Shown: piece after piece, positions 62,538 to 64,000 of the stretch
Position numbering within the stretch: position 1 is the first letter of the stretch
How the letters are laid out: each line of letters starts with the position of its first letter
Assembly: GCA_009778065.1 (NCBI GenBank)
Contig: WRKM01000004.1
Span: 1-64,000 of the forward strand
Direction of reading: 5' to 3'
Source: Oscillospiraceae bacterium
Lineage (GTDB): Bacteria; Bacillota; Clostridia; Oscillospirales; Ruminococcaceae
Length of the DNA stretch: 64,000 bases
The notes under the pieces: model-generated
Seen by the model: only the letters and a program-made list of their open reading frames with translations
Databases searched by the model: none
What the model was told of the DNA's origin: nothing
Position numbers and translations under genes: made by a program

Positions 62538-63217
62538 ATAACACAGAGAAATTTTCCGGTAAAGGCGCGGTTTACGCACAGGCTCGTCCGAGTTATCCCC
62601 AAGCGGCGATTGATTACATTTGCAAATTCATCACCCCCGATTCCGTTGTCGCCGATATAGGCGCAGGGACAGGAAAATTCACGGAATTACTCGCCAAACG
62701 CAATTACAATATGTTTGCGGTTGAGCCTAATTCGGATATGCACGAACAACTTGAAATAACATTAAAACCCTTCCCGAATGTGAAAATAATCAACAGCACA
62801 GCGGAAGCGACAACGCTTCCCGACAACAGCGTTGACTTGATAACAGTCGCACAGGCGTTGCATTGGTTTGACCCCGACAAATTCCGTGCGGAATGTCGGA
62901 GAATCGGAAAAGAAAATGTGCGTGTAATCGCGATTTATAACCAAACGCCCGGCGGTAGCAGCGTGGGACACAGCAAATTATCAACAGATGTGTTTTTTGA
63001 AAATCCGACTATTCGTGAATTTCCGAACTCTGTATTCTATACGCGGGAAAAGTGGATTCAATACATGACTTCGCACTCCCACGACCCATTGCCGACAGAC
63101 CCGAATTATGAAACGCATATCGCCGAGGCAAACGCAATATTCGATAAAGAGAATGAAAACGGACTGCTTCGTAGAGATGTGATGACTAAAGTTTACAGCG
63201 AGGATTTTGAGGTATGA
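62534..63217 (+). CDS. Class I SAM-dependent methyltransferase
   Basis: VADIGAGTGKFTELLAKRNYNMFAVEPNSDM...NSVDLITVAQALHWFD. Confidence 0.9.
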   Translation: MNNTEKFSGKGAVYAQARPSYPQAAIDYICKFITPDSVVADIGAGTGKFTELLAKRNYNMFAVEPNSDMHEQLEITLKPFPNVKIINSTAEATTLPDNSVDLITVAQALHWFDPDKFRAECRRIGKENVRVIAIYNQTPGGSSVGHSKLSTDVFFENPTIREFPNSVFYTREKWIQYMTSHSHDPLPTDPNYETHIAEANAIFDKENENGLLRRDVMTKVYSEDFEV

Positions 63218-63717
63218 ATGTGATAATTAAACACGCCAACCGTGACGAAATATATGAAATCGCCGTCTTTTTAGACTCGTGTTGGAAGTCGGAATATCGC
63301 GGTATTATTGCAGACGATTATCTTGATTCAATGTCAAGTGATGAGCGATACAAAGCTTTGCTAAAACGCTTTGACGAGAACGCCTCGGACTTTCTGATTA
63401 TGAAGGAAAATGACTGTTTAATAGGAGCGGCTGTTTTTGGAAAATCGTTTATTGAGGGCTTTGAAAACGGCGGCGAAATTTCAGCGATTTATCTGCGTAA
63501 AGACTACATCGGTAAAGGTTACGGTCATAAATTGATTGCAGAAATTGAACAAAAACTCGCCGAAAAATGTTACCCGTATTTTATTCTTGATGTACTGAAA
63601 AATAACATACGCGCATTTGAATTTTATACTAAACATGGGTATGAAAATGTCGCAGAGCGTTCGTTTAAAATGGGTGAAAAAGATTATCCGATTGTTATAA
63701 TGCAAAAAATTATTTAA
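63214..63717 (+). CDS. GNAT family N-acetyltransferase
   Basis: IYLRKDYIGKGYGHKLIAEIEQKL...NIRAFEFYTKHGY. Confidence 0.88.
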   Translation: MNVIIKHANRDEIYEIAVFLDSCWKSEYRGIIADDYLDSMSSDERYKALLKRFDENASDFLIMKENDCLIGAAVFGKSFIEGFENGGEISAIYLRKDYIGKGYGHKLIAEIEQKLAEKCYPYFILDVLKNNIRAFEFYTKHGYENVAERSFKMGEKDYPIVIMQKII

Positions 63718-63731
63718 AGGAGCATTGCACC

Positions 63732-64000
63732 ATGACAAATTATACAATAATCACCACAACCTACCCCGATAAAATTGCGGCAAAACATACCGCAAAACTG
63801 CTCGTAGAGCAGAGATTGGCGGCGTGTGTTCAGCTTTTACCGATTGAAAGCATATACTCGTGGCAGGGTGAAATCTGTGATGAAAATGAAGTTATGCTAT
63901 TGATTAAATCGCGGGCTGATTTGTTTGACAAAATCGCCGTGCTTATTAAAGAAAATCACACTTATGAAGTGCCGGAAATTGTACAGATTCCGATTACGGG
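63732..64000 (+). CDS. cutA: Divalent-cation tolerance protein CutA, truncated by window edge
   Basis: ITTTYPDKIAAKHTAKLLVEQRLAACVQLLPIESIYSWQGEICDENEVMLLIKSRADLFDKIAVLIKENHTYEVPEIVQIPI. Confidence 0.9.
   Translation, partial: MTNYTIITTTYPDKIAAKHTAKLLVEQRLAACVQLLPIESIYSWQGEICDENEVMLLIKSRADLFDKIAVLIKENHTYEVPEIVQIPIT

Noticed and set aside
52214-63717. Integron-type cassette array
   Set aside because: Same-strand small genes suggest it, but I see no intI-type integrase or structured attC-like sites between genes; the 23-bp junction repeat is reported separately.

Overview
This window looks like a low-GC, spore-forming Firmicutes (Clostridia-like) chromosome in three parts. (1) 1-~2.9 kb is the edge of an integrative element: a 5'-truncated type III restriction (res) remnant, a frameshifted tyrosine integrase, a complete tRNA-Thr(GGU) and a tRNA-Thr 5'-half. 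(2) ~3-47.3 kb is a conserved core: rpoB-rpoC-rpsL-rpsG-fusA-tuf; mgtE; spoVM; the rsgA-prkC-stp-rlmN-rsmB-(Zn peptidase)-fmt-def-priA-gmk-remA block; mntP-tgt; glgB-glgC-glgD; dinB; and phoR-phoB-phoU-pstB-pstA-pstC-pstS. (3) ~47.4-64 kb is an accessory run of small same-strand genes (GNATs, PNPOx, MmcQ/YjbR, methyltransferases, RidA, CAT-like, GyrI-like, isochorismatase, CutA) mixed with many short gene scars. The most interesting signals are: an unannotated Pro/Asp-rich leader ORF plus intrinsic terminator ahead of mgtE, resembling an MgtL-type Mg2+ attenuator; a single ORF fusing a YgjP/SprT-like HExxH metallopeptidase to an SPL-type radical SAM enzyme, next to a flavodoxin-ferredoxin gene; and the accessory array, where several genes survive only as a 5' end joined to a 3' end, including reciprocal decay of a duplicated MmcQ-methyltransferase pair. 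All family calls come from reading sequence motifs; no database search was run.
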